From: a virus
Reading direction: 5' to 3' (one strand)
IMG/VR virus record: IMGVR_UViG_3300020442_001429
Span: 1-57,177 of that record
Length of the DNA stretch: 57,177 nucleotides
The notes beneath the pieces were generated by a model. It saw only the letters and a list, made by a program, of their open reading frames with translations. It was not told where the DNA came from and did no database searches. A program made the position numbers and the translations under genes. Of the stretch, positions 24,636 through 31,567 are shown in pieces (position 1 is the stretch's first letter; the number at the start of each line of letters is the position of its first letter).

Positions 24636-25061
24636 ATGGCAGTAACAGTAAACAATCTCAAATTAACACAAGTCCAAGGTGTTGTGAGTGTTAGGGGTAC
24701 TGCTGCTACAGGGACAATCGACTTAGATGTAACACTAAAGAAATCTACCGAGACAGCTAGCAGCCCAACAGTAAATATTAAAGGATTACATTGGACACTA
24801 TCAAGCGGCGCTAGTGCTAAGGTGCAACGTAACTCCGTTGTACTTTACGAATTAGCAGAAAGTGGTAGCTTAGATATGTATGGATTTAACGACAATTCAG
24901 AGAACACATCAAACATCGAGGTAGTAATCGCCGGCGGTGACGGTGGTACTGTTATTTTAGATTTAGCTAAAGTAGCAGGATTTGGTTCTCAACAACACCA
25001 GGATGCACCATTAGATACTAATGATGCAGGTAACGTATATAACGGAGGTAGCTTAGGATAA
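24636..25061 (+). CDS. Beta-rich structural protein, possible head decoration
   Basis: 141 residues made of short strands (MAVTVNNLKLTQVQGVVSVR; GTIDLDVTLKKSTE; NIEVVIAGGDGGTVILDLAK). No motif that I recognise. It lies inside the head morphogenesis block between the portal and the protease and overlaps the protease start by one base. A capsid decoration or vertex protein is a fair guess from size, fold style and position, but this is inference. An AAAGGAAA site precedes the ATG. Confidence 0.5.
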   Translation: MAVTVNNLKLTQVQGVVSVRGTAATGTIDLDVTLKKSTETASSPTVNIKGLHWTLSSGASAKVQRNSVVLYELAESGSLDMYGFNDNSENTSNIEVVIAGGDGGTVILDLAKVAGFGSQQHQDAPLDTNDAGNVYNGGSLG

Positions 25062-25720
25062 TGAGACTAATTAAAGAATTTAATGAGGAAATACGATACC
25101 TCACAGAAGAGAGTAAGGACCCTAAGAAACCTAATGTATATATTGAAGGTGTATTTTTACAATCAGATTTAAAAAACAAGAACGGCAGGATATATCCTAA
25201 AGAAGTCATGCAGAGAGAAGTCAACAGATATGTTGAAGAAGCAGTCAAGACTAAAAGAGCGTACGGTGAATTAGGACACCCGGACGGTCCAACAGTTAAT
25301 TTAGACAGAGTTTCCCACATGATTACAAGTCTTAAAGAAGACGGCTCTAATTATATTGGTAGAGCTAAGATAATGGATACCCCAATGGGCCGTATTGTAA
25401 AGGAACTTATTAGCGAAGGTGCTCAACTAGGCGTTAGCTCTAGAGGATTAGGTTCGTTAAAAGAGAAGGGTGGCATAAATGAAGTACAAGATGACTTCAT
25501 GTTAGCAACTGCAGCAGATATTGTTGCGGATCCTTCGGCTCCGGATGCCTTTGTACAAGGAATTATGGAGGGTAAAGAATGGGTTTTTGTTAACGGAAGA
25601 TGGACTGAACAGGACATAGAAGAGGCACAGAGCGTTATTAAACGTGCTAGTAGCCAAGAGCTAGAAGAGGCAAAGATGTCTCAATTTAGCAAATTCCTGT
25701 CTAAACTGTCTGAAATTTAA
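25061..25720 (+). CDS. 21: Prohead maturation protease gp21
   Basis: 219 residues, close to T4 gp21 (212). It opens MRLIKEFNEEIRYLTEES and has GELGHPDGPTVNLDRVSH with the catalytic His (H73). QLGVSSRGLGSL carries the catalytic Ser (S126 or S127) and DFMLATAADIVADPSAPDAF is conserved. The enzyme cuts scaffold and capsid proteins after a Glu in Leu/Ile-x-Glu sites during head maturation. The order 20-x-x-x-21-22-23 is that of T4-like genomes. Confidence 0.93.
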   Translation: MRLIKEFNEEIRYLTEESKDPKKPNVYIEGVFLQSDLKNKNGRIYPKEVMQREVNRYVEEAVKTKRAYGELGHPDGPTVNLDRVSHMITSLKEDGSNYIGRAKIMDTPMGRIVKELISEGAQLGVSSRGLGSLKEKGGINEVQDDFMLATAADIVADPSAPDAFVQGIMEGKEWVFVNGRWTEQDIEEAQSVIKRASSQELEEAKMSQFSKFLSKLSEI

Positions 25721-25730
25721 CAGAAAACTG

Positions 25731-25744
25731 TATAAATATAAATA
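25731..25744 (+). promoter_or_regulatory. Tandem overlapping late promoters before gp22
   Basis: Two overlapping exact TATAAATA octamers, at 25731-25738 and 25737-25744, about 55-65 bases before the gp22 ATG. The doubled site may raise scaffold expression. Confidence 0.75.
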
Positions 25745-25796
25745 ATATTGATGTTTTATTATTTAAAATAATCCTAATAAACAAAAGGAGAGAAAA

Positions 25797-27107
25797 ATGG
25801 GAGTAGAATCCAAAATCAGAGAACTTCTAGAAGGCAAACAAATTGCTGAAGAAGTTATAGATGAAGTTGCTGGTAATCAGCAGCCGACGTCTTCTGCGGA
25901 TGCACATCGTCCATTAGATAAAAAGCAAGGTGATGCTACCCCTCCCCTACAAGGCAGTTCAAATCCTAACCCAGAACAACAAGACCTAAGTGGTACTAAC
26001 AACCCTGAAGGTGGATTAACAAGCGAAGTAGGAAAGGCAGCATCAGCAAAAGCTGGCTCAGCCCCACGTCCACAAAACAGTGGTGCTGGACAGGCTCCTA
26101 ACTACACAGACGGTACAGACCCACGTAGCGTTGTTAACCAATCATCTTCTAAAGGTAATGTACACCAAGAAGAAGACGAAGTTGAGTTGGAAGACGAACA
26201 AGAAGTTTTAGATGAAGTCGAAGAGACTGAAGAAGAAGCTATCGTTGAAGACGAATACGTTGACGAAGGTCTTGAAGAGTTAGAAGAAGGAGAGGAGGAG
26301 TCCGAAGAAGTAGTAGCTGAAGAAACTGAGGAAGAAGTTGAAATGACTGAAGACGAAGTAGAAGCAGAAACACTATTCGAGGATGACATTGCTAATTTAT
26401 TTGAAGATGAAGAGCATCTTTCCGAAGAATTTAAAACAAAAGCAGCCTCACTTTTTGAGTCTGTTGTTGTTGCTAGAGTAAATCAACAAATTTCTCAAAT
26501 CGAGGATGAACTTGTTGAGGAAGCTAGCAAAGCTTTTGATGAAGCTAAAGAAAATCTCGTTGAAAATGTCGACAAGTATCTGTCATACGTGACTGAGCAG
26601 TGGATGAAGGAAAACGAGCTTGCTATTGAAAATGGTTTAAGAAATGAAATCACTGAGTCCTTTATTAAAGGGATGAAAGACGTTTTCGTTGAACATTATA
26701 TTGACGTTCCAGATGAGAAAGTTGATGTATTGGCTAACCAACAGCAAGAAATTGACGAACTAAAATCTAAGTTAGACGAAGAAATTGGTAAGTCAGTAGC
26801 GATCAGCGAAGAAAAAGAGCAACTACAAAAAGAGAAAGTATTCTCTTCCGTGGTTGGCGATCTAGCTGAGACAGAGGTTGAAAAGTTTGCTACTCTAGTC
26901 AATGATGTAACATTCGGAGACGAAGAGGAGTACGCTCAGAAACTAAACGTTATTAAGGAAAATTATTTTCCTAAAGCGAAAGCGGAAACTTCTGGCGATA
27001 AGCTAGATGATAGCGTTGACCAAGGAGCCTTAGTTGAAAATACTGTTATGGCTAGATATGCCGAAAGCATTTCTAAAGCAGCTAAATTCGACAAGGTTAA
27101 AAGTTAA
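25797..27107 (+). CDS. 22: Prohead scaffolding core protein gp22
   Basis: 436 residues. The N-terminus MGVESKIRELLEGKQIAEEV is followed by a Pro/Gln/Ser-rich linker and then a very acidic tract (about 120-200, mostly Glu/Asp/Val). A long helical coiled coil from about 205 includes FKTKAASLFESVVVARVNQQ and QQEIDELKSKLDEEIGKSVA. The end, VMARYAESISKAAKF, is conserved in gp22. It forms the internal core that shapes the capsid and is digested by gp21. It is longer than T4 gp22 (269), the extra length being the acidic tract. Confidence 0.88.
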   Translation: MGVESKIRELLEGKQIAEEVIDEVAGNQQPTSSADAHRPLDKKQGDATPPLQGSSNPNPEQQDLSGTNNPEGGLTSEVGKAASAKAGSAPRPQNSGAGQAPNYTDGTDPRSVVNQSSSKGNVHQEEDEVELEDEQEVLDEVEETEEEAIVEDEYVDEGLEELEEGEEESEEVVAEETEEEVEMTEDEVEAETLFEDDIANLFEDEEHLSEEFKTKAASLFESVVVARVNQQISQIEDELVEEASKAFDEAKENLVENVDKYLSYVTEQWMKENELAIENGLRNEITESFIKGMKDVFVEHYIDVPDEKVDVLANQQQEIDELKSKLDEEIGKSVAISEEKEQLQKEKVFSSVVGDLAETEVEKFATLVNDVTFGDEEEYAQKLNVIKENYFPKAKAETSGDKLDDSVDQGALVENTVMARYAESISKAAKFDKVKS

Positions 27108-27113
27108 TTTTTT

Positions 27114-27121
27114 TATAAATA
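27114..27121 (+). promoter_or_regulatory. T4-type late promoter before gp23
   Basis: Exact TATAAATA, 46 bases before the gp23 ATG, just after the gp22 stop. AAAGGAG lies directly before the ATG. Confidence 0.78.
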
Positions 27122-27166
27122 ATTAGGTTATTAAACATATAACAAACGTAAATAAAGGAGCAACTA

Positions 27167-28432
27167 ATGTATCTTTCAGAAGAACTACAGAAAAAGTGGC
27201 AACCAGTTCTAGAGCATCCTGAACTTGATGATATCAAGGATCCTTATAGAAAGGCTGTTACTACCGTGGTACTCGAAAACCAGGAAAAAGCTCTCCGTGA
27301 GGAGAAGGAAGCCCTGTTCGAAGCTACACACGCAAACCAAACTGGTTCTAACATTGATAACTATGATCCTATTTTAATTTCGTTAGTTAGACGTGCGTTG
27401 CCAAACTTAATGGCATATGACGTATGTGGTGTACAACCTATGTCTGGACCAACTGGTCTTATCTTCGCAATGAAGTCACACTTCACTTCACAAAGTGGAA
27501 CTGAGGCATTATTCAACGAAGCGGACACAGACTTTTCAGGCGCAGGTACACACGCTGGATCTAACCCAGTAGACGGTACTTATACAACAGGTACTGGCGT
27601 AAGCACATCTACTGCAGAAGGATTTGGTGATTCAACTACACTTAACGAAATGGCTTTCTCTATTGAGAAAACAACTGTTACTGCTAAATCAAGAGCATTG
27701 AAAGCAGAATACACAGTTGAACTTGCTCAAGACTTGAAAGCGGTTCATGGTTTAGATGCGGAATCAGAACTCAGCAACATTCTTTCTCAAGAAATTTTGG
27801 CTGAGATTAACCGTGAGGTTATTAGAACGATTTATAAAGTCGCAAAGACTGGATCTGCAAGCACAGCAACTGCTGGAACATTCGACCTAGACGTCGATAG
27901 TAACGGTAGATGGTCGGTAGAAAGATTCAAGGGTCTTCTCTTTAACATTGAGAGAGACGCTAACGTAATTGCACAAGACACAAGGCGTGGTAAAGGTAAC
28001 TTCATCATCTGTTCATCAGATGTTGCAAGTGCTTTAGCGATGGCTGGTGTTCTTGATTACGCCCCAGCATTATCAACTAACTTAAATGTTGATGACACAG
28101 GTAATACATTCGCTGGTGTGTTAAACGGCCGTTACAGAGTCTACATTGACCCTTATTCAGCAAACACAGGAGCTGCTAGCCAGTTCTACGTTGTTGGATA
28201 TAAAGGTACTAGCCCATATGACGCTGGTATTTTCTACTGTCCATACGTTCCACTACAAATGGTAAGGGCTATTGACCCAAGCACATTCCAACCTAAAATT
28301 GGTTTCAAAACTAGGTATGGCATGATTGCTAATCCATTCGTAATGCAAGCGGACGGTACAACTGATGCTGACACATTCACAGCAGACAGAAACCAATACT
28401 ACAGATCAGTTAAAGTTACAAACTTAATGTAA
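27167..28432 (+). CDS. 23: Major capsid protein gp23
   Basis: 421 residues. PILISLVRRALPNLMAYDVC, GVQPMSGPTGLIFAMKSHF, YTVELAQDLKAVHGLDAESE, LSNILSQEILAEINREVIRT and the C-terminal FYCPYVPLQMVRAIDP and KIGFKTRYGMIANPF blocks are diagnostic of T4-type major capsid proteins. A likely gp21 cut site is LFE/A at residues 50-53, which would leave a mature chain of about 369 residues. It has its own late promoter and a strong terminator after the stop. Confidence 0.96.
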   Translation: MYLSEELQKKWQPVLEHPELDDIKDPYRKAVTTVVLENQEKALREEKEALFEATHANQTGSNIDNYDPILISLVRRALPNLMAYDVCGVQPMSGPTGLIFAMKSHFTSQSGTEALFNEADTDFSGAGTHAGSNPVDGTYTTGTGVSTSTAEGFGDSTTLNEMAFSIEKTTVTAKSRALKAEYTVELAQDLKAVHGLDAESELSNILSQEILAEINREVIRTIYKVAKTGSASTATAGTFDLDVDSNGRWSVERFKGLLFNIERDANVIAQDTRRGKGNFIICSSDVASALAMAGVLDYAPALSTNLNVDDTGNTFAGVLNGRYRVYIDPYSANTGAASQFYVVGYKGTSPYDAGIFYCPYVPLQMVRAIDPSTFQPKIGFKTRYGMIANPFVMQADGTTDADTFTADRNQYYRSVKVTNLM

Positions 28433-28451
28433 TTAGATCTTTTTTTATTGT

Positions 28452-28480
28452 AAAGGGGGCTAGATTTAGCCCCCTTTTTT
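28452..28480 (+). terminator. Rho-independent terminator after gp23
   Basis: A GC-rich stem of AAGGGGGCTA with its complement, six-base loop, and a run of six T residues. It starts 20 bases after the gp23 stop and ends the capsid transcript. Confidence 0.9.
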
Positions 28481-28498
28481 GCCTAGGATATAATATAA

Positions 28499-28660
28499 AT
28501 GAAAAACTTATATATCATACCACTTGTACTTTTAGGAGTATTACTAGCAACAGGATGTGCGGGTAGAATTTATTTAGATGCTACTTTGCCTAATGATAAG
28601 GACGTTGACATCCGTATAACTACTAATACAGAACCTAAAGAGTACATTGTCGAAAAGTAA
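28499..28660 (+). CDS. Small lipoprotein (53 aa)
   Basis: A 54-codon frame from the ATG at 28499 to TAA at 28660. MKNLYIIPLVLLGVLLATGC is a textbook lipoprotein signal: basic start, hydrophobic core and a lipobox ending in Cys20. The mature part is about 33 residues (AGRIYLDATLPNDKDV and so on), acidic. It would be lipid-anchored in the host envelope. It may act in lysis as a spanin-like piece or in superinfection exclusion; neither is shown. The ribosome site is weak. It lies between the gp23 terminator and a minus-strand gene. Confidence 0.7.
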   Translation: MKNLYIIPLVLLGVLLATGCAGRIYLDATLPNDKDVDIRITTNTEPKEYIVEK

Positions 28661-28663
28661 CAG

Positions 28664-28903
28664 TTAGTCTGTTTCTTTTACGAAAGCGTTCAGCTCCCTA
28701 GCTACTGCTATTACTTCCTTAGCAGTAATAGGTTCTAAACAACTTGTTGGAAAATCTGGATAAGCAACATCTCGTTGTTCCAAACTTCTTTGAACGTTAT
28801 TGTGATAAGCATCTAGTTTAAAGCTTCTATTTTGCTCTAAAATACATTGTGCTTGGTTGAGTAAATCGGCTCTAATTTCAAAGCCATTTCTATTATTTGA
28901 CAT
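28664..28903 (-). CDS. Conserved small phage protein, minus strand
   Basis: 79 residues from the ATG at 28903, which has AGGAG upstream; an earlier in-frame start at 28942 lacks a ribosome site. MSNNRNGFEIRADLLNQAQC, then a long polar helix, then ITAKEVIAVARELNAFV, resembles short proteins common in marine T4-like phages (GFEIR..LL.QA...; EVI..A..LN.FV). Function unknown. It is the only minus-strand gene in the right two thirds of the window and converges on the lipoprotein gene with three bases between stops. Confidence 0.6.
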   Translation of the reverse strand: MSNNRNGFEIRADLLNQAQCILEQNRSFKLDAYHNNVQRSLEQRDVAYPDFPTSCLEPITAKEVIAVARELNAFVKETD

Positions 28904-28998
28904 ATTTTTCTCCTGTGTGTGTGTCTTGTCCTTTGTGGACAAAATTATTTATTCCTTTGGTTGTCTACCTAATTGACATCTGGTTAGATAGAAAGTAT

Positions 28999-29006
28999 TA
29001 TAAATA
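28999..29006 (+). promoter_or_regulatory. T4-type late promoter before iscU-like gene
   Basis: Exact TATAAATA, 20 bases before the ATG at 29026, with AAGGAGG in between. It places the Fe-S genes under late control. Confidence 0.75.
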
Positions 29007-29025
29007 CTATTGCTAAGGAGGAAAT

Positions 29026-29493
29026 ATGGCATATTCGAAAGAAGTAGTAAAAAGATTTGAGGAAGTAACAAACAATCCTGCTGCACATGGTGTAGGACGC
29101 TTTGATCCTAAAGACCCTAATGTAGCTACAGGACTTACAGGCGCCCCAGCGTGTGGTGATGTAATGAAGTTAGATCTAAAATTAAATCCTGATACTGACG
29201 TTATTGAAGATGTTAAATTTAAAACCTATGGCTGTGGTAGTGCTATTGCTAGCTCTAGTATGTTCGTTGAAATGCTAACAGGACTTACAATAGAAGAAGC
29301 AAAACAAATAAAAGATAAAGACATTGCCACTGCATTGGATTTACCACCAATCAAAATACATTGTTCTGTATTAGCAGAGGATAGTATTAAGAAAGCAATA
29401 GAAGATTGGGAAGAAAAGAAAGCAGGACGTAACTCTACTTGGATGGAAAAAATGGGTGCTAAACCTAGAGAGGGAGAAACTATTGCAAGCTAG
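29026..29493 (+). CDS. iscU: IscU-like Fe-S cluster scaffold
   Basis: 155 residues. All IscU landmarks are present: the three cluster cysteines C43 (PACGD), C70 (YGCGSAIASS) and C113 (IHC), the conserved Asp45, and LPPIK just before C113, which in bacteria is the HscA chaperone-binding site LPPVK. This protein holds a nascent 2Fe-2S cluster for transfer. The C-terminus is extended by about 25 residues. It overlaps an IscA-like gene by 11 bases. No cysteine desulfurase is seen here, so it probably uses the host's IscS and HscA/B. Confidence 0.9.
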   Translation: MAYSKEVVKRFEEVTNNPAAHGVGRFDPKDPNVATGLTGAPACGDVMKLDLKLNPDTDVIEDVKFKTYGCGSAIASSSMFVEMLTGLTIEEAKQIKDKDIATALDLPPIKIHCSVLAEDSIKKAIEDWEEKKAGRNSTWMEKMGAKPREGETIAS

Positions 29494-29857
29494 TCAATTT
29501 GACCCTAACAGTTTAATTGCTACATCTAGACCACCTTTAGTGGACTTTACAGATGAGGCACTTCAACAAGTTATGGAAAGATTAGAAAAGAATAATTCTA
29601 AAGGTATTCACTTTGGATTGACAGGCGGAGGTTGTGCAGGATTTTCTTATGTTTTTAATTATGCTAATGGACCAGCATCAGAAACTGATATAGAAATTGA
29701 TTTCGGAAAATTTAAAGTATGGATGGATGTAATGTCTGAGATGTACTTAGCAGGGACAATTATATCATGGAAAGTGGAAGGACTTAATGAAGGATTTGAA
29801 TTTATAAATCCTGCTGAACAATCTGCTTGCGGATGTGGAGTTAGCGTATCGTTTTAG
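29483..29857 (+). CDS. iscA: IscA/HesB-like A-type Fe-S carrier
   Basis: 124 residues from a TTG at 29483, picked because GGGAG lies six bases upstream; it overlaps the iscU-like stop. VDFTDEALQQVMERL, HFGLTGGGCAGFSYVF with C51, and the C-terminal SACGCGVSVSF with C116 and C118 give the three-cysteine site of A-type carriers. These move clusters from IscU to client proteins. Clients in this genome could include QueE, the radical SAM protein at 55549, or host photosynthetic or respiratory enzymes. Translational coupling to iscU suggests a joint role. Confidence 0.88.
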   Translation: MQASQFDPNSLIATSRPPLVDFTDEALQQVMERLEKNNSKGIHFGLTGGGCAGFSYVFNYANGPASETDIEIDFGKFKVWMDVMSEMYLAGTIISWKVEGLNEGFEFINPAEQSACGCGVSVSF

Positions 29858-29866
29858 GAGTATATA

Positions 29867-30022
29867 ATGGCGAGAACGTGGGCGAAAATAACGCACAGAG
29901 CAACAAAAAAGGCATCATCACAAGGTGTTGGTGGAAGAGGTAGAAGTGTAAAATGTTCTACTTCATCAATGAACAAACATAAAAAGAGAAGTTATAAAAA
30001 ATACAGAGGACAAGGTAGATGA
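29867..30022 (+). CDS. Very basic 51-residue protein
   Basis: A 52-codon frame, ATG at 29867 with TTAGGAG upstream, stop TGA at 30020-30022 that overlaps the next ATG as ATGA. The sequence MARTWAKITHRATKKASSQG ends in NKHKKRSYKKYRGQGR; nearly a third of residues are Lys or Arg, with one Cys. It could bind DNA or RNA, or be packaged with the genome. The ribosome site and overlap support it as real. No family recognised. Confidence 0.65.
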   Translation: MARTWAKITHRATKKASSQGVGGRGRSVKCSTSSMNKHKKRSYKKYRGQGR

Positions 30023-30612
30023 CACTTACAAATATTAACAACATTACGGAAGCTTCATTCACAGCAAATAATCCAGGTGAGTTGGATTATCTAAAACCTA
30101 ATGGATTTAAATTTCAAATACATAATATCCCTAATGTTAGTTATTTTTGTCAAGCGGCAAATATACCAGAAATTAATTTGCCCCCAGCAGATCAACCTAC
30201 ACCACTTGTAGATGTCCCTTTACCAGGTGACAAGCTACAGTTTGGTACGTTGATGATTAGGTTCCTTATACAAGAAGACATGACAAATTATAAGGAACTA
30301 TATGATTGGTTAATTGGATTAGGGTTTCCAAGTGACCATAAACAGTACGCAAGTTATGGTACTCAACAGGAATATAGATTTCCTGATATAGATCCTAAAA
30401 AACAACAAGCATTGGGACAATTCTCAGATGCTACTTTATTTGTATTGGATTCTAATAATAACCCTATTGTTCAGTTTACATTCAGAGACTTGTTTCCTGT
30501 TAGTTTACAGGGATTAGACTTTGAGATATATACAGGAAGCACAGAGTATATGACAGGTGTAGGTATGTTTAGGTACAAAGACTACACAATTACAACGGCT
30601 TCTGGTATATAA
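30019..30612 (+). CDS. Tail-tube-fold structural protein (gp54/gp3-type)
   Basis: 197 residues. FKFQIHNIPNVSYFCQAANI, PLPGDKLQFGTLMIRFLIQE, DMTNYKELYDWLIGLGFPSD and the closing YMTGVGMFRYKDYTI follow the pattern of tube-fold proteins (strand, NIPxI, PG..L.FG.L...F...E...NY.E...W). In T4 the tube gp19, tube initiator gp54 and tube terminator gp3 share this fold. gp19 is already at 21825, so this is probably an end-of-tube protein. Which of the two cannot be settled from sequence reading alone. Confidence 0.6.
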   Translation: MTLTNINNITEASFTANNPGELDYLKPNGFKFQIHNIPNVSYFCQAANIPEINLPPADQPTPLVDVPLPGDKLQFGTLMIRFLIQEDMTNYKELYDWLIGLGFPSDHKQYASYGTQQEYRFPDIDPKKQQALGQFSDATLFVLDSNNNPIVQFTFRDLFPVSLQGLDFEIYTGSTEYMTGVGMFRYKDYTITTASGI

Positions 30613-30617
30613 AATAC

Positions 30618-30646
30618 TTGACATTTACTTTACTAGGTCCTATAAT
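30618..30646 (+). promoter_or_regulatory. Consensus sigma70 promoter before uvsY
   Basis: TTGACA at 30618-30623, a 17-base spacer and TATAAT at 30641-30646: a perfect consensus. The uvsY ATG is at 30655, only eight bases after the -10 box, so the transcript would start at or next to the start codon. Confidence 0.85.
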
Positions 30647-30654
30647 ACTATATT

Positions 30655-31101
30655 ATGAAAATATCACTTGAATATCTACAAGAAGAATGGCAAAAGGATT
30701 GTAAGTTAGACGAACTTAACTTAGGTGGCGACTCTACGAAACAACCAGAACTCCATGCCAAATATCTTAATTACTTAACAACTTTAAAGCTCCAGGCAAG
30801 AAAGGCTAAGAGTACATTGTTGTCTTTGAGACGTTTGAAGTGGCAATATTATAGAGGTGAATTGGACCAAAGACAACTTAATGAATTGGGTTGGGAACAG
30901 TATTTAGGTAATGCGCCTCTTAACAATCAGATGAATGATTATTTAGACACAGATCCAGATGTAATAAAACAAACAGACAAAGTAGAGTATTTAGACACTT
31001 GTTTACTACAATGTGAAAGTATTCTTAAGGCAGTTGGTAGCAGAGGGTTTGATATTAGAAACGCAATAGAATGGACTAAGTTTACAAATGGATTACTATA
31101 A
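30655..31101 (+). CDS. uvsY: Recombination mediator UvsY
   Basis: 148 residues, near T4 UvsY (137). LEYLQEEWQKDCKLDELNLG at the start, KYLNYLTTLKLQARKAK, LKWQYYRGELD and the C-terminal QCESILKAVGSRGFDIRNAI, with the conserved A-x-x-SRGF-x-I, match UvsY. It loads the UvsX recombinase onto gp32-coated single-stranded DNA. No Shine-Dalgarno is visible, in line with a leaderless message. It overlaps the next gene by 14 bases. Confidence 0.88.
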   Translation: MKISLEYLQEEWQKDCKLDELNLGGDSTKQPELHAKYLNYLTTLKLQARKAKSTLLSLRRLKWQYYRGELDQRQLNELGWEQYLGNAPLNNQMNDYLDTDPDVIKQTDKVEYLDTCLLQCESILKAVGSRGFDIRNAIEWTKFTNGLL

Positions 31102-31567
31102 ACCAAGACCTCTACCAATGGCGATATTTACAGATAAATTTGCTGTATTAGCAGGACCTCGTTCAGGTTCAACAAAATTACAACACGAATTTCCAGACGC
31201 ACACATAGGTACATTTGATGAGTGGAAAGAAACAAACTTAAGACGTATCGCTATATTAAGACAGCCTATACATAGATATTTTAGCGTTAAAAGAATGGAA
31301 AAACACGCAGAACATTTAAAAGCAACAGAATGGTGGGTTCCTAATTACTGTGAACAATTACAAGATGTTAATTTTGAATACATAATGTTTGGAGAATTTT
31401 CAGATTATGTAGGAGACGTAAAAGTAGGAACAACATTAACAACAGGTGTCAATCTTAATGACATGATTGACGATGAAATGATGAGACCAGAAATGGATGC
31501 GTATCATAAACTTATAACAACAAGACAAAAAATAAGCGTAAAGGATTGGCGTGATCTCTGTAAGTAA
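31088..31567 (+). CDS. Short sulfotransferase-like protein
   Basis: 159 residues. KFAVLAGPRSGSTKLQHEFP holds a P-loop-like 5'-PAPS binding motif of sulfotransferases (GxxRSGST), and RRIAILRQPIHRYFSVKRME matches the 3'-phosphate binding strand (LRxPxxRyxS). At 159 residues it is roughly half the length of full sulfotransferases and lacks clear C-terminal parts. It could be a trimmed active enzyme acting on a phage or host glycan, or a PAPS-binding remnant. It is wedged between uvsY and uvsW, overlapping both. Confidence 0.55.
   Translation: MDYYKPRPLPMAIFTDKFAVLAGPRSGSTKLQHEFPDAHIGTFDEWKETNLRRIAILRQPIHRYFSVKRMEKHAEHLKATEWWVPNYCEQLQDVNFEYIMFGEFSDYVGDVKVGTTLTTGVNLNDMIDDEMMRPEMDAYHKLITTRQKISVKDWRDLCK

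Noticed and set aside
26102-26389. Minus-strand Ser-rich frame
   Set aside because: It is the antisense of the Glu/Asp-rich tract of gp22; GAA and GAG read as Ser-type codons on the other strand.
28494-28501. TATAAATG as a late promoter for the lipoprotein
   Set aside because: It mismatches the octamer at the last base and overlaps the start codon, so it could not drive this gene.
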